A stretch of DNA of 5,908 nt from Cyanobacteriota bacterium (GTDB lineage: Bacteria; Cyanobacteriota; Cyanobacteriia; Phormidesmidales; Phormidesmidaceae): positions 1 to 5,908 of the forward strand of contig JAQCHG010000130.1 of the NCBI GenBank assembly GCA_027619675.1, read 5' to 3'. The translations under genes and the position numbers were made by a program. Shown in pieces: positions 1 through 5,755 of the stretch. Below the pieces are notes generated by a model that was not told where the DNA came from, searched no databases, and saw nothing but the letters and a program-made list of their open reading frames with translations. How positions within the stretch are numbered: the first letter of the stretch is position 1; each line of letters opens with the position of its first letter.

Positions 1-2127
1 CCCCATATGGAGCCGATCCTGACCCTGTTTGAGCATATGGCCCAGCAGGTCACCTATCAGCCCGCCCGCATCCCCATGGGTTTGAATGTGACCGGACAGG
101 TTTTACCGGTCGGCGATACCTTGAATGCACCCTACTGGGGTCGCCATGCCCGCCAGGCGGTGCGCTTTGCCGATAGTTTGCAAGCCCTTCACCAAGACGG
201 GTTCAGCTGTTTTTTAGAACTGGGTCCCCATCCAATCTTGTCGGGTCTCGGACGCCGAGTTTTAACGACAGACACCGTGACTTGGCTACCGACCCTCCGC
301 CGAGGCCAAGGGGACTGGAGCGGTCTGCTCAACAGCCTCGGCGCTCTTTATGAGCAAGGCTTTGCGGTCGATTGGCTGGCCTTTGATCGGCCCTATGGTC
401 GTACTGTTTTGCCGGGTTTACCCACTTATCCCTTCCAACGACAGCGGTATTGGTTTGAGCCCCCTGCCATCCTCACCGCCATTCCCGCTGCACCCACCCG
501 TTCCTCCCCCACAACCCAGGATTTCTATGAACTGACCTGGGAAACCTTGTCGCCCTTGCCCTCGCTCCCCTTTGATGTGGGTGGTCGGTGGTTGATCTTT
601 ATGGATGATCAGGGTTTAGGCGAGGTCCTCACCCAGGTTTTACAAGCCCACCAGGCAGAGGTGGTCAGTGTCTACCAGGGCCAAACCTTGGCGACAGCAG
701 GTTCAAAAGCAGCTTCAAAGGCGGGTTCAAAGGCGGGTTCAAAGGCGGGTTCAGAGCCCTTCCATCTCAACCCTTTCGAGTCCGGCGACAGTCAGGCGCT
801 ATTTGCCCAGCTCAACTCCATTGCGGGCAATCCCTGGCGGGGGGTGATTTATCTTTGGGGCCTCAACGGTTCCTCCGCCATTGATACCGCTGAGGCCAGC
901 ACGGCGGGGCTGCTCCATTGTGTGCAGGGCCTGGTGACCCAGTCCCTTGAATTGAGCCCGCAATCGAGCCCGCAGTTATGGGTGGTCACCCAAGGGGGGC
1001 AAGGGGTTGAGCCAGGTCACCAACAGCCAGGTCCGGCTGCCGGTGCCCTCTGGGGTTTGGGGGCAGCGATCGCCCTAGAGCACCCCGAGATCTGGGGCGG
1101 GTTAGTGGATGTGGTTCCGGCTCCCCCCACCCCAGCTTTGGCAAAACAGCTCCTGGCCCAATGTTTGGGGCGCGATCGCGAAAATCGAGTCGTGATCAGC
1201 CCCGACCAGCGCTGGGGGGAACGGTTGACCCCTTGGTCTACCAATGCGGCTACACCCACACAACCCATTACAATCCAGCCTGATAAAACCTACTTAATTA
1301 CCGGGGGCCTAGGGGCCTTAGGGCTGCCCACAGCCCAATGGTTGGTGGATGCGGGGGCAAAGAACTTGGTGCTGGTTAGCCGCCGGGGAGAAACCCCACG
1401 CCATCAGGCCCAACTGCAGGTGCTGCGTCAGTCCGGGGCCAAGGTTCGGGTGGAAGCAGTGGATGTGGCCGATGCTGGGGCTGTACACCGGCTCATCCAA
1501 AAGATTCAAACGGATCATGCGCCCTTAGCTGGGGTGATTCATGGGGCGGGCAGTTTGGATGATGGATTGCTGATCGGTCAGTCCTGGGCACAGTTCCAAA
1601 CGGTGATGGCCCCAAAGGTGCAAGGGGGGTGGAATCTACACCAGGCCACCACCGATCTGCCCTTGGACTTTTTTGTGCTGTTTTCCTCGGTGGCGTCTCT
1701 ATTGGGGTCGCCGGGCCAGGGCAACTATGCCGCTGCCAATGGCTTTTTGGATAGCTTGGCCCAGTACCGCCGCCAGCAGGGGCTGCCCGCCCAATCTATC
1801 AACTGGGGACCTTGGCAGGGTTCGGGCTTAGCCACCCAGCATCAGGCCACCGTGCAGCGCTTCAAAAAGCAGGGCATCGAGAGTTTTACCCCGGCCCAAG
1901 GGATTCAACATCTGAGTACGCTGGTGACCCAGAGCCATGGATTCCCCCCGCAGATCGCCGTACTGGACGTGCAGTGGGAGATCTTGATCCAAAAGTTGCC
2001 CCAGCCGGAGCCGTGGCTACAGCGGGTCGCCCTTAATGCCCTGCCCCCAGTACCGCGTTTCGATTGGTCCACCCTGGCTCCGTTGACTGCCGCCGCCCGA
2101 GCAACCCGTTTGCAATCTTATTGGTGA
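1..2127 (+). CDS. ols: Type I polyketide synthase, AT C-terminal part plus ketoreductase (5' partial; frame ends early in the ACP)
   Basis: This is the upstream half of a modular PKS; the window opens inside the acyltransferase. The frame is open from base 1 (Pro-His-Met), which fits the stretch just after the AT 'HAFHS' motif, so the ATG at 7 is an internal Met and not a start. Numbering from that Met: the AT C-terminal part with 'ELGPHPIL' lies near 70-77, and the post-AT linker 'LPTYPFQRQRYW' is at 138-149. The KR structural subdomain spans about 171-428 and the catalytic KR about 428-640. KR motifs are the NADPH loop TGGLGALG (432-439), LDD (517-519, the mark of B-type KRs) and the full catalytic set Lys537, Ser561, Tyr574, Asn578. 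The KR therefore looks active and should make a 3-hydroxyacyl-ACP. The frame runs into TGA at 2125-2127, within what should be ACP helix 1, and the protein continues in frame 2. The symbol ols rests on the downstream ACP-ST-TE; a curacin-like natural-product PKS is the alternative. Confidence 0.9.
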   Translation, partial: PHMEPILTLFEHMAQQVTYQPARIPMGLNVTGQVLPVGDTLNAPYWGRHARQAVRFADSLQALHQDGFSCFLELGPHPILSGLGRRVLTTDTVTWLPTLRRGQGDWSGLLNSLGALYEQGFAVDWLAFDRPYGRTVLPGLPTYPFQRQRYWFEPPAILTAIPAAPTRSSPTTQDFYELTWETLSPLPSLPFDVGGRWLIFMDDQGLGEVLTQVLQAHQAEVVSVYQGQTLATAGSKAASKAGSKAGSKAGSEPFHLNPFESGDSQALFAQLNSIAGNPWRGVIYLWGLNGSSAIDTAEASTAGLLHCVQGLVTQSLELSPQSSPQLWVVTQGGQGVEPGHQQPGPAAGALWGLGAAIALEHPEIWGGLVDVVPAPPTPALAKQLLAQCLGRDRENRVVISPDQRWGERLTPWSTNAATPTQPITIQPDKTYLITGGLGALGLPTAQWLVDAGAKNLVLVSRRGETPRHQAQLQVLRQSGAKVRVEAVDVADAGAVHRLIQKIQTDHAPLAGVIHGAGSLDDGLLIGQSWAQFQTVMAPKVQGGWNLHQATTDLPLDFFVLFSSVASLLGSPGQGNYAAANGFLDSLAQYRRQQGLPAQSINWGPWQGSGLATQHQATVQRFKKQGIESFTPAQGIQHLSTLVTQSHGFPPQIAVLDVQWEILIQKLPQPEPWLQRVALNALPPVPRFDWSTLAPLTAAARATRLQSYW
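697..756 (+). repeat. 12-bp tandem repeat (five units) coding AGSK repeats in the KR structural subdomain
   Basis: Five 12-bp units based on GCAGGTTCAAAG lie in frame and encode AGSK-AASK-AGSK-AGSK-AGSE, residues 231-250 counted from Met 7. The last three units are nearly identical, which suggests recent slippage expansion. The repeat sits in the structural, non-catalytic half of the KR, between predicted strands, where a flexible surface loop could tolerate it. As the unit is four codons, changes in copy number keep the frame. Confidence 0.9.
951..974 (+). repeat. Two-unit 12-bp direct repeat in the KR structural subdomain
   Basis: ATTGAGCCCGCA is followed directly by ATCGAGCCCGCA, with one mismatch. 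It encodes LSPQ-SSPQ (residues 316-323 counted from Met 7). It is a small in-frame duplication in the same subdomain as the AGSK array. Confidence 0.75.
2087..2126 (+). other. Frame disruption inside the PKS, at the start of the ACP
   Basis: Frame 1 encodes the KR and stops at TGA 2125-2127. Frame 2 encodes the ACP and is closed upstream by TGA at 2084-2086, so the change of frame must fall within 2087-2126. Going from frame 1 to frame 2 needs one extra base, or two missing bases, relative to an intact gene. Two candidate spots are the GCC run near 2088-2097, and the bases around 2114-2120, where skipping one base would join a frame-1 Arg-Leu-Gln to a frame-2 LIGEILGRT. The sequence cannot say whether this is a read error or a real mutation. 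Confidence 0.85.
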
Positions 2128-4285
2128 GATTTTAGGGCGCACCAAGGTCATTCCCCCAGACAGCAACCTGCTGGATGTGGGGTTGGATTCCTTGATGGTG
2201 ATGGACCTGTTGGGGATCTGCAAACGGGATTTGGGCCTGACCCTGTATCCTCGCGAAGTGTTTGAGCATCCCACCCTAGCCGCCCTCGGCTCCTATCTGG
2301 CTCAGGCTTTAGCGCGGCTCCATGGGGAGCTAGCTCCCGCTTCAGCATCGGCCCAGGCTGGGGGGGATCAGTCCTGGCGTATGCCGATTTGGGGGCAAGA
2401 GCGCCCCTTTGTCGCCCCGGCCCAAACCCTTCCCGGTCCGGTATTTTTACTCAGCAGTCCCCGCTCGGGTTCGACCCTGCTGCGGGTAATGCTGGCAGGT
2501 CACCCCGACTTGTTCTGTCCCCCCGAACTCCATTTATTGCCCTTTGAAACCCTGGCCGAACGGCAAGATGCCCTGGCGGAGAACTATCTGGGGGAGGGAT
2601 TGCAGCGGGCCTTAATGGATTTAACCGGGTTGGATGGGTCCGCCAGCCAGCAGATCCTAGCCAACTGGACCGAGCAGGGGATGGATATCCCCATGGTCTA
2701 TGGCAAGCTCCTGGAACTGACGGGCGATCGCCGCCTCGTGGATAAGTCCCCCACCTATGGCTTTAGTCTCTCCACCCTGAACCGGGCGGAGCAGATCTTT
2801 GATCAGGCGAAATACATTCATCTGGTGCGCCATCCCTATGCGGTAATTGACTCCTTTGTTAGCAACCGCATGGACAAGCTGTTTCAAATCCCTGATCAAG
2901 AGCCCTATGGTCTGGCGGAGCAGGTGTGGCGGGGGAGCAATCACAATATCTTGAGCTTTTTGACCGGGATTGAGGGCGATCGCCACCACACCCTCTGCTA
3001 TGAAGATTTGGTCCGCGATCCAGAACAGGCCATGGTGGCCCTCTGCAAATTCCTGGATTTACCTTTCCACTCGGCCCTCGTCGATCCCTATAGCGACAGG
3101 GACCAACGGATGACTGACGGGGTGACGGCCCAGTCCCTACCGATCGATGACCCTAACTTCCATCGCCGTAAAACCATTGACCCCAGCTTGGCCGATGCTT
3201 GGAAAACCGTGCAACTGCCCCGCCCCCTGGGCACCGACAGCCAAACCTTGGCCCAGATTTGGGACTACAATCTCCCCTTCGACTCCCCTTTGACAGGCTC
3301 AGGGCAGGGCGCTCAGGGAAAGCCGCTTCCCGACTCCGCCCAGGGCAAACCGCTCACCCCCCCGTCACCCTCCGTCACCCCAAAAGTGCCCTGGATCCAA
3401 ACCGAGCCGCTAGCCACCATGGCAGAGCAAACGGTGACCGTGCGCGGCTTAGATCTGCGCCTCTGCACCTGGGGGGCTCCGGATCGACCCGCCATCCTTT
3501 GCCTCCATGGGGTGCTGGAGCAAGGGGCAATCTGGGATGCCATCGCCCCTACCCTAGTGGCCCAGGGCTATCGGGTGATTGCCCCAGATTTGCGGGGCCA
3601 TGGTCAGTCGGCCCATTTAGGCCCCGAGGGTAACTATCAGCTGTTGGATCACCTGGCCGATATCGATGCCTTAACCCAGGGTTTGGGCCTAGAGACCCTA
3701 ACTGTGGTGGGCCATTCTATGGGGGCGATGGTGGCGGCGGCGCTAACCGTTGCCCGCCCAGATCGGGTCAATGGCCTGGTGCTGGCGGAGCCCGTGGTGC
3801 CCGGTGTGGATGACAGCACCGAAACCGCTGACCAACTCACTGCCCATCTGGACTACCTGGCGCATAGTCCCACCCATGTGGTTTATCCCAATCATGCTGC
3901 TGCCTGCGATCGCCTACGGCAAGCATTGCCTTTCCTTGGCCCAGAACGGGCTGCTGCCCTCACCGATCGGATCTTGCAACCGGTGCTGGGCGGGGTGCAG
4001 TGGACTTGGGATCCGCGTTTGCAGGTGCGGACCCGGTTTGGCCTCAGTGGCGGCACCTTTACCCGCGATCGCTATGGCCAGATTTTGCAAGGGATATCGG
4101 TGCCCACTACCCTGATATTTGGGGAAAGCAGTGAGTTTGTACGCCCGGAAGATCAAACTTTTCAGAGCCAACGGTTGCCCCATGGCTCGGTGCATCACAT
4201 CCCAGGGGGCCACCAACTCCCCCTCGAATCCCCCCAGGCGTTGGTGGAGATTATCGCGGCGGCATTACCGGAGTTGAAATCATGA
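2087..4285 (+). CDS. ols: Olefin synthase/CurM-type offloading module: ACP - sulfotransferase - decarboxylating thioesterase
   Basis: This is the continuation of the upstream PKS, shifted into frame 2. The frame is open from 2087, but the first usual start codon is GTG 2177, only four codons before the ACP phosphopantetheine serine (GLDSL, Ser codon 2189). An independent start there would remove ACP helix 1, so a frameshift is the better reading. Numbering from GTG 2177: ACP to about 50; PAPS-dependent sulfotransferase about 88-370, with 5'-phosphosulfate loop SSPRSGSTLL (93-102) and 3'-phosphate residues Arg218 and Ser226 in VRHPYAVIDS; a low-complexity linker about 370-414; then an alpha/beta-hydrolase TE from about 415. 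The TE has the early HG motif (CLHG), nucleophile Ser514 in GHSMG, Glu538 in LVLAEP and His679 in GGHQ. Ser-to-Glu is 24 residues and Ser-to-His 165, matching CurM TE (Ser100, Glu124, His266, as I recall them). Known role: sulfonate the 3-hydroxyl, hydrolyse the thioester, then decarboxylate with loss of sulfate to a terminal alkene. All catalytic residues I can check are present. Confidence 0.88.
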   Translation: MPPPEQPVCNLIGEILGRTKVIPPDSNLLDVGLDSLMVMDLLGICKRDLGLTLYPREVFEHPTLAALGSYLAQALARLHGELAPASASAQAGGDQSWRMPIWGQERPFVAPAQTLPGPVFLLSSPRSGSTLLRVMLAGHPDLFCPPELHLLPFETLAERQDALAENYLGEGLQRALMDLTGLDGSASQQILANWTEQGMDIPMVYGKLLELTGDRRLVDKSPTYGFSLSTLNRAEQIFDQAKYIHLVRHPYAVIDSFVSNRMDKLFQIPDQEPYGLAEQVWRGSNHNILSFLTGIEGDRHHTLCYEDLVRDPEQAMVALCKFLDLPFHSALVDPYSDRDQRMTDGVTAQSLPIDDPNFHRRKTIDPSLADAWKTVQLPRPLGTDSQTLAQIWDYNLPFDSPLTGSGQGAQGKPLPDSAQGKPLTPPSPSVTPKVPWIQTEPLATMAEQTVTVRGLDLRLCTWGAPDRPAILCLHGVLEQGAIWDAIAPTLVAQGYRVIAPDLRGHGQSAHLGPEGNYQLLDHLADIDALTQGLGLETLTVVGHSMGAMVAAALTVARPDRVNGLVLAEPVVPGVDDSTETADQLTAHLDYLAHSPTHVVYPNHAAACDRLRQALPFLGPERAAALTDRILQPVLGGVQWTWDPRLQVRTRFGLSGGTFTRDRYGQILQGISVPTTLIFGESSEFVRPEDQTFQSQRLPHGSVHHIPGGHQLPLESPQALVEIIAAALPELKS
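3273..3382 (+). repeat. Repeat-derived ST-TE linker, including a CCCCTTTGACAGGCTCAGGGC core
   Basis: The linker between ST and TE is made of short repeats. TCCCCTTCGAC (3273-3283) is followed by TCCCCTTTGAC (3284-3294). The latter leads into GACAGGCTCAGGGC (to 3305), which resembles the TTCGACAGGCTCAGG-type interspersed repeats common in bacterial genomes. Two diverged copies encoding AQGKPL follow at about 3310-3357, then a doubled GTCACCC at about 3364-3380. The whole stretch is read in frame as a Gly/Pro/Ser/Gln-rich flexible linker. The length of the repeat-derived part is approximate. Confidence 0.6.
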
Positions 4286-4356
4286 CCCGCCAGGGATGGC
4301 ATCGCAGCGTTCTTAGGCCCCCCAATCCTGGGGGAGCCAGAGGCCGGAAGTCCTAA
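4282..4356 (+). CDS. Short ORF overlapping the PKS stop (ATGA), 24 residues; possible remnant of a coupled start
   Basis: The ATG at 4282 overlaps the PKS stop TGA (4283-4285) as ATGA, and GGAG at 4270-4273 lies 8 nt upstream, so it is a well-formed translationally coupled start. The frame runs 24 codons, through the left arm of the repeat element, and stops at TAA 4354-4356. The first ten residues (MTRQGWHRSV) precede the element and the rest is element sequence. I recognise no family. The best reading is the displaced original start of the next gene, or a leader whose translation opens the RNA downstream; chance is also possible. Confidence 0.3.
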   Translation: MTRQGWHRSVLRPPNPGGARGRKS

Positions 4357-4406
4357 AATGCTGGGGTTCGGTTCCCCCCAAGATGGGGGGGCGGAGGGGG
4401 GCCTAA
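4313..4406. mobile_element. MITE-like 94-bp element with 11-bp perfect terminal inverted repeats
   Basis: TTAGGCCCCCC (4313-4323) and GGGGGGCCTAA (4396-4406) are perfect inverted repeats. Inside are two hairpins: CCCCCA/TGGGGG (4319-4324 with 4329-4334, loop ATCC) and CCCCCCA/TGGGGGG (4374-4380 with 4384-4390, loop AGA). The element has no coding capacity for a transposase. This is the form of a small non-autonomous or REP-like element. No clear target duplication is visible beyond the TA within the ends. It separates the PKS stop from the next gene and overlaps that gene's ribosome-binding site. Confidence 0.7.
4393..4397 (+). promoter_or_regulatory. Shine-Dalgarno GGAGG for the downstream gene, lying in the repeat element
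   Basis: GGAGG lies 8 nt before ATG 4406, an ideal spacing, and decides that start over ATG 4358 (poor SD, codes only element sequence) and GTG 4430 (purine run touching the start codon). It partly overlaps the right terminal inverted repeat, so pairing of the two element ends in the transcript would hide both it and the start codon. Confidence 0.55.
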
Positions 4407-5365
4407 TGCAGAATATACAGGGGGAAAGGGTGAATCAAATTGAAGCATTGTGGGAAGTGCCCCTGGGGTTGGCGTCCTTTGTGTTTTCGCGGCTCTTGCG
4501 GTCTACCCTGACCAACCTGGGGCGCTACTACAACCCCATGAATACCCAGGAGGTGCCCCAATGGCAGGTGGTCTCTGACGAATTTTTAGAACGTCCCATT
4601 AAATTGCTGTGGGCCATGAGTCGCGCCCGCTGGAATCTCCATGCGCTGATTGAGATCGCCGGTCCCTTCACCGTCGAACAGTCCATCAGCATTCGGGTGG
4701 CCACCATCGCAGCGGCCACCCCCACCTGGACGGCGGTGTTTTATACCCTGGGGAACTTCAAAACCCTGGCCAACATCAGTTCCCTGAGTATCTCGGGGGA
4801 GAACGAGTGGGAGACGGTCCCCTTGCCGCCAGGGCGCTATCTGGTAGGGTTGCGCCATTACCACTGGGCCGACCCAATTACCCTGCCGGAAATTCAGATC
4901 GATGGCCAAGCTGCCCTAGCGGCCAAGCCCATGGCAGCTCCGCCCGATGCCAACCGCTTTTATCGCACCTTGATCCAGCGGCAAGGCTTGATCCATCAGG
5001 CGTTAAACGGCTATGTGTACCCCTTGCTGCGCTATCCCCTGGGGTTACCCCAACAGTTTGTGCGGGATGTGTTTTTGCCGGTACCCAACCCTGAAACCCA
5101 GTTCCACTATGGGGCGTTGCAAAAGGGAGAGGTGTTGAAGATTCATCTGCCGGACGGTCTGCTGGACACCCACGAGCTATTTTTTAGCCTGTACAACCGC
5201 TTCTGCTTTCCGTTGGATTGGTATGCCCTCACCAGTCAGGCGTTTGTGACGAAGGTGTGCGATCGCAAAGCCATCTTCATCATTCGCATCCATCCCAAAT
5301 CTCGGGAGGCTCAGCCCCCGGATCCTGAGACGATTCAGCTGGAACCTACAGCTGCCGTGGTGTGA
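4406..5365 (+). CDS. DUF6208-like protein of unknown function, 319 residues
   Basis: This gene is co-directional with the PKS, 120 bp after its stop, and probably in the same operon. Its function is unknown. The sequence resembles, from memory, the cyanobacterial DUF6208 family: an N-terminal 'LWEVPLGLASFVFSRLL' hydrophobic or amphipathic segment (about 15-31), then 'SDEFLERPIKL', 'ARWNLHALI', a 'GPF' turn, 'LPPGRYLVGLRHYHW', 'NRFYRTLIQRQ' and a C-terminal 'FFSLYNRFCFPLDWY'. The body alternates hydrophobic strands and looks beta-rich. There is no signal peptide, no clear transmembrane helix beyond the N-terminal segment, and no catalytic motif I can name. ATG 4406 is chosen for its GGAGG; GTG 4430, directly before the conserved-looking part, is the main alternative, and ATG 4358 would add 16 residues of repeat-derived sequence. 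A role in handling the hydrophobic product of the PKS is only a guess from position. Confidence 0.8.
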   Translation: MQNIQGERVNQIEALWEVPLGLASFVFSRLLRSTLTNLGRYYNPMNTQEVPQWQVVSDEFLERPIKLLWAMSRARWNLHALIEIAGPFTVEQSISIRVATIAAATPTWTAVFYTLGNFKTLANISSLSISGENEWETVPLPPGRYLVGLRHYHWADPITLPEIQIDGQAALAAKPMAAPPDANRFYRTLIQRQGLIHQALNGYVYPLLRYPLGLPQQFVRDVFLPVPNPETQFHYGALQKGEVLKIHLPDGLLDTHELFFSLYNRFCFPLDWYALTSQAFVTKVCDRKAIFIIRIHPKSREAQPPDPETIQLEPTAAVV

Positions 5366-5501
5366 ATCTGATCTCAGGGTCGACTCAACGCATTGATCAG
5401 CCAGGAAAATGACTCGAACCTCGTGGGGCAATTGACGGAGGTCACTAAACTGGGACTACTGACAGGCCGATGACAGGCCGATTCACTGTTCACCAGCAGG
5501 T
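5366..5501 (+). other. Gene-poor spacer with a short coding-like remnant and an 11-bp tandem repeat
   Basis: No intact gene is present. Frame 2 is open from 5372 to a TGA at 5471-5473 and reads like protein ('LISQENDSNLVGQL', 'LGLLTGR'), but it has no start codon with an SD and I do not recognise a family; it may be a decayed tail. TGACAGGCCGA is repeated perfectly in tandem at 5460-5470 and 5471-5481. Confidence 0.35.
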
Positions 5502-5755
5502 GTGGCCGTCCTGTCCTACAGCGATCAAACCTGGGATACCAAGGCGAGCCTGACGGCGGTGCCCCCCATCGATCGACTCAGTGACGAGCCTCCCTAGGAA
5601 ACCTATCTTCATTTGCAGCAGATGCTGCTCTGGCTGCAGTGTCTAGGCTGGCACTGGCAAGATCGGTCCGATTATTTGTGGCGGGCAATCTGACGATTTC
5701 CGACAAGGACGGGCCGGTAGTGATGATCCCAGAGATTCAGATTGGCCGCCCCTGA
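5502..5755 (+). pseudogene. Decayed Uma2-family (DUF820) endonuclease fragment
   Basis: Reading from GTG 5502 gives an N-terminal region followed by 'PPIDRLSDEPP', an in-frame TAG at 5595-5597, then 'ETYLHLQQMLLWLQC' and 'WQDRSDY'. One base then appears to be lost near 5674, and frame 3 continues with 'FVAGNLTI' to about 5698. This order, SDEPP-(L)E-x-YLHLQQ, then W-x-DR-x-D-(F/Y), then AGNLTIYYS, is typical of cyanobacterial Uma2 proteins, which have a PD-(D/E)XK-type fold and occur in many copies per genome. The rest of the family (FRGPDFFVV, WEE, ILS motifs) is missing. After 5698 the frame runs to TGA 5753-5755 without recognisable Uma2 sequence. The gene is broken by at least a nonsense codon, a frameshift and a large 3' deletion. 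Confidence 0.7.

Larger units (their letters stand above)
1066..5266. repeat. Seven HIP1 octamers (GCGATCGC)
   Basis: The palindrome GCGATCGC occurs at 1066-1073, 1172-1179, 2724-2731, 2976-2983, 3906-3913, 4065-4072 and 5259-5266. All seven are inside coding sequence. HIP1 over-representation is a well-known mark of many cyanobacterial genomes and supports the host assignment. Confidence 0.9.

Noticed and set aside
2087..2126. Programmed ribosomal frameshifting at the KR-ACP junction
   Set aside because: I see no slippery heptamer or +1 shift signal with a stimulating SD or pseudoknot, and homologous PKSs are single ORFs; a sequence error or mutation is simpler.
2177..2348. GTG 2177 as the true start of a separate ACP-ST-TE gene
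   Set aside because: It would start four codons before the phosphopantetheine serine and lose ACP helix 1, while clear ACP sequence continues upstream in the same frame to at least 2117.
2657..2989. 110-residue minus-strand ORF opposite the sulfotransferase
   Set aside because: It is antisense to well-conserved sulfotransferase sequence and has no family motifs; a GC-rich shadow frame.
3199..3633. 144-residue overlapping frame-1 ORF within the ST-TE region
   Set aside because: It lies wholly over the sulfotransferase-TE coding frame and reads as low-complexity Arg/Pro/Gly-rich sequence, including 'LPFDRLRAG', a typical spurious translation of the dispersed repeat.
4319..4334. GC hairpin as a rho-independent terminator after the PKS
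   Set aside because: The stem is only 6 bp and no T-run follows; it is better explained as part of the repeat element.
5368..5400. CTGATC ... GATCAG inverted pair after the DUF6208-like gene as a terminator
   Set aside because: The arms are 6 bp with a 21-nt loop and no T-run, within chance expectation.
5729..5752. 'PEIQI' shared with the DUF6208-like protein, suggesting a second decayed copy
   Set aside because: The match is only five residues and the flanking sequence does not align; chance is sufficient.
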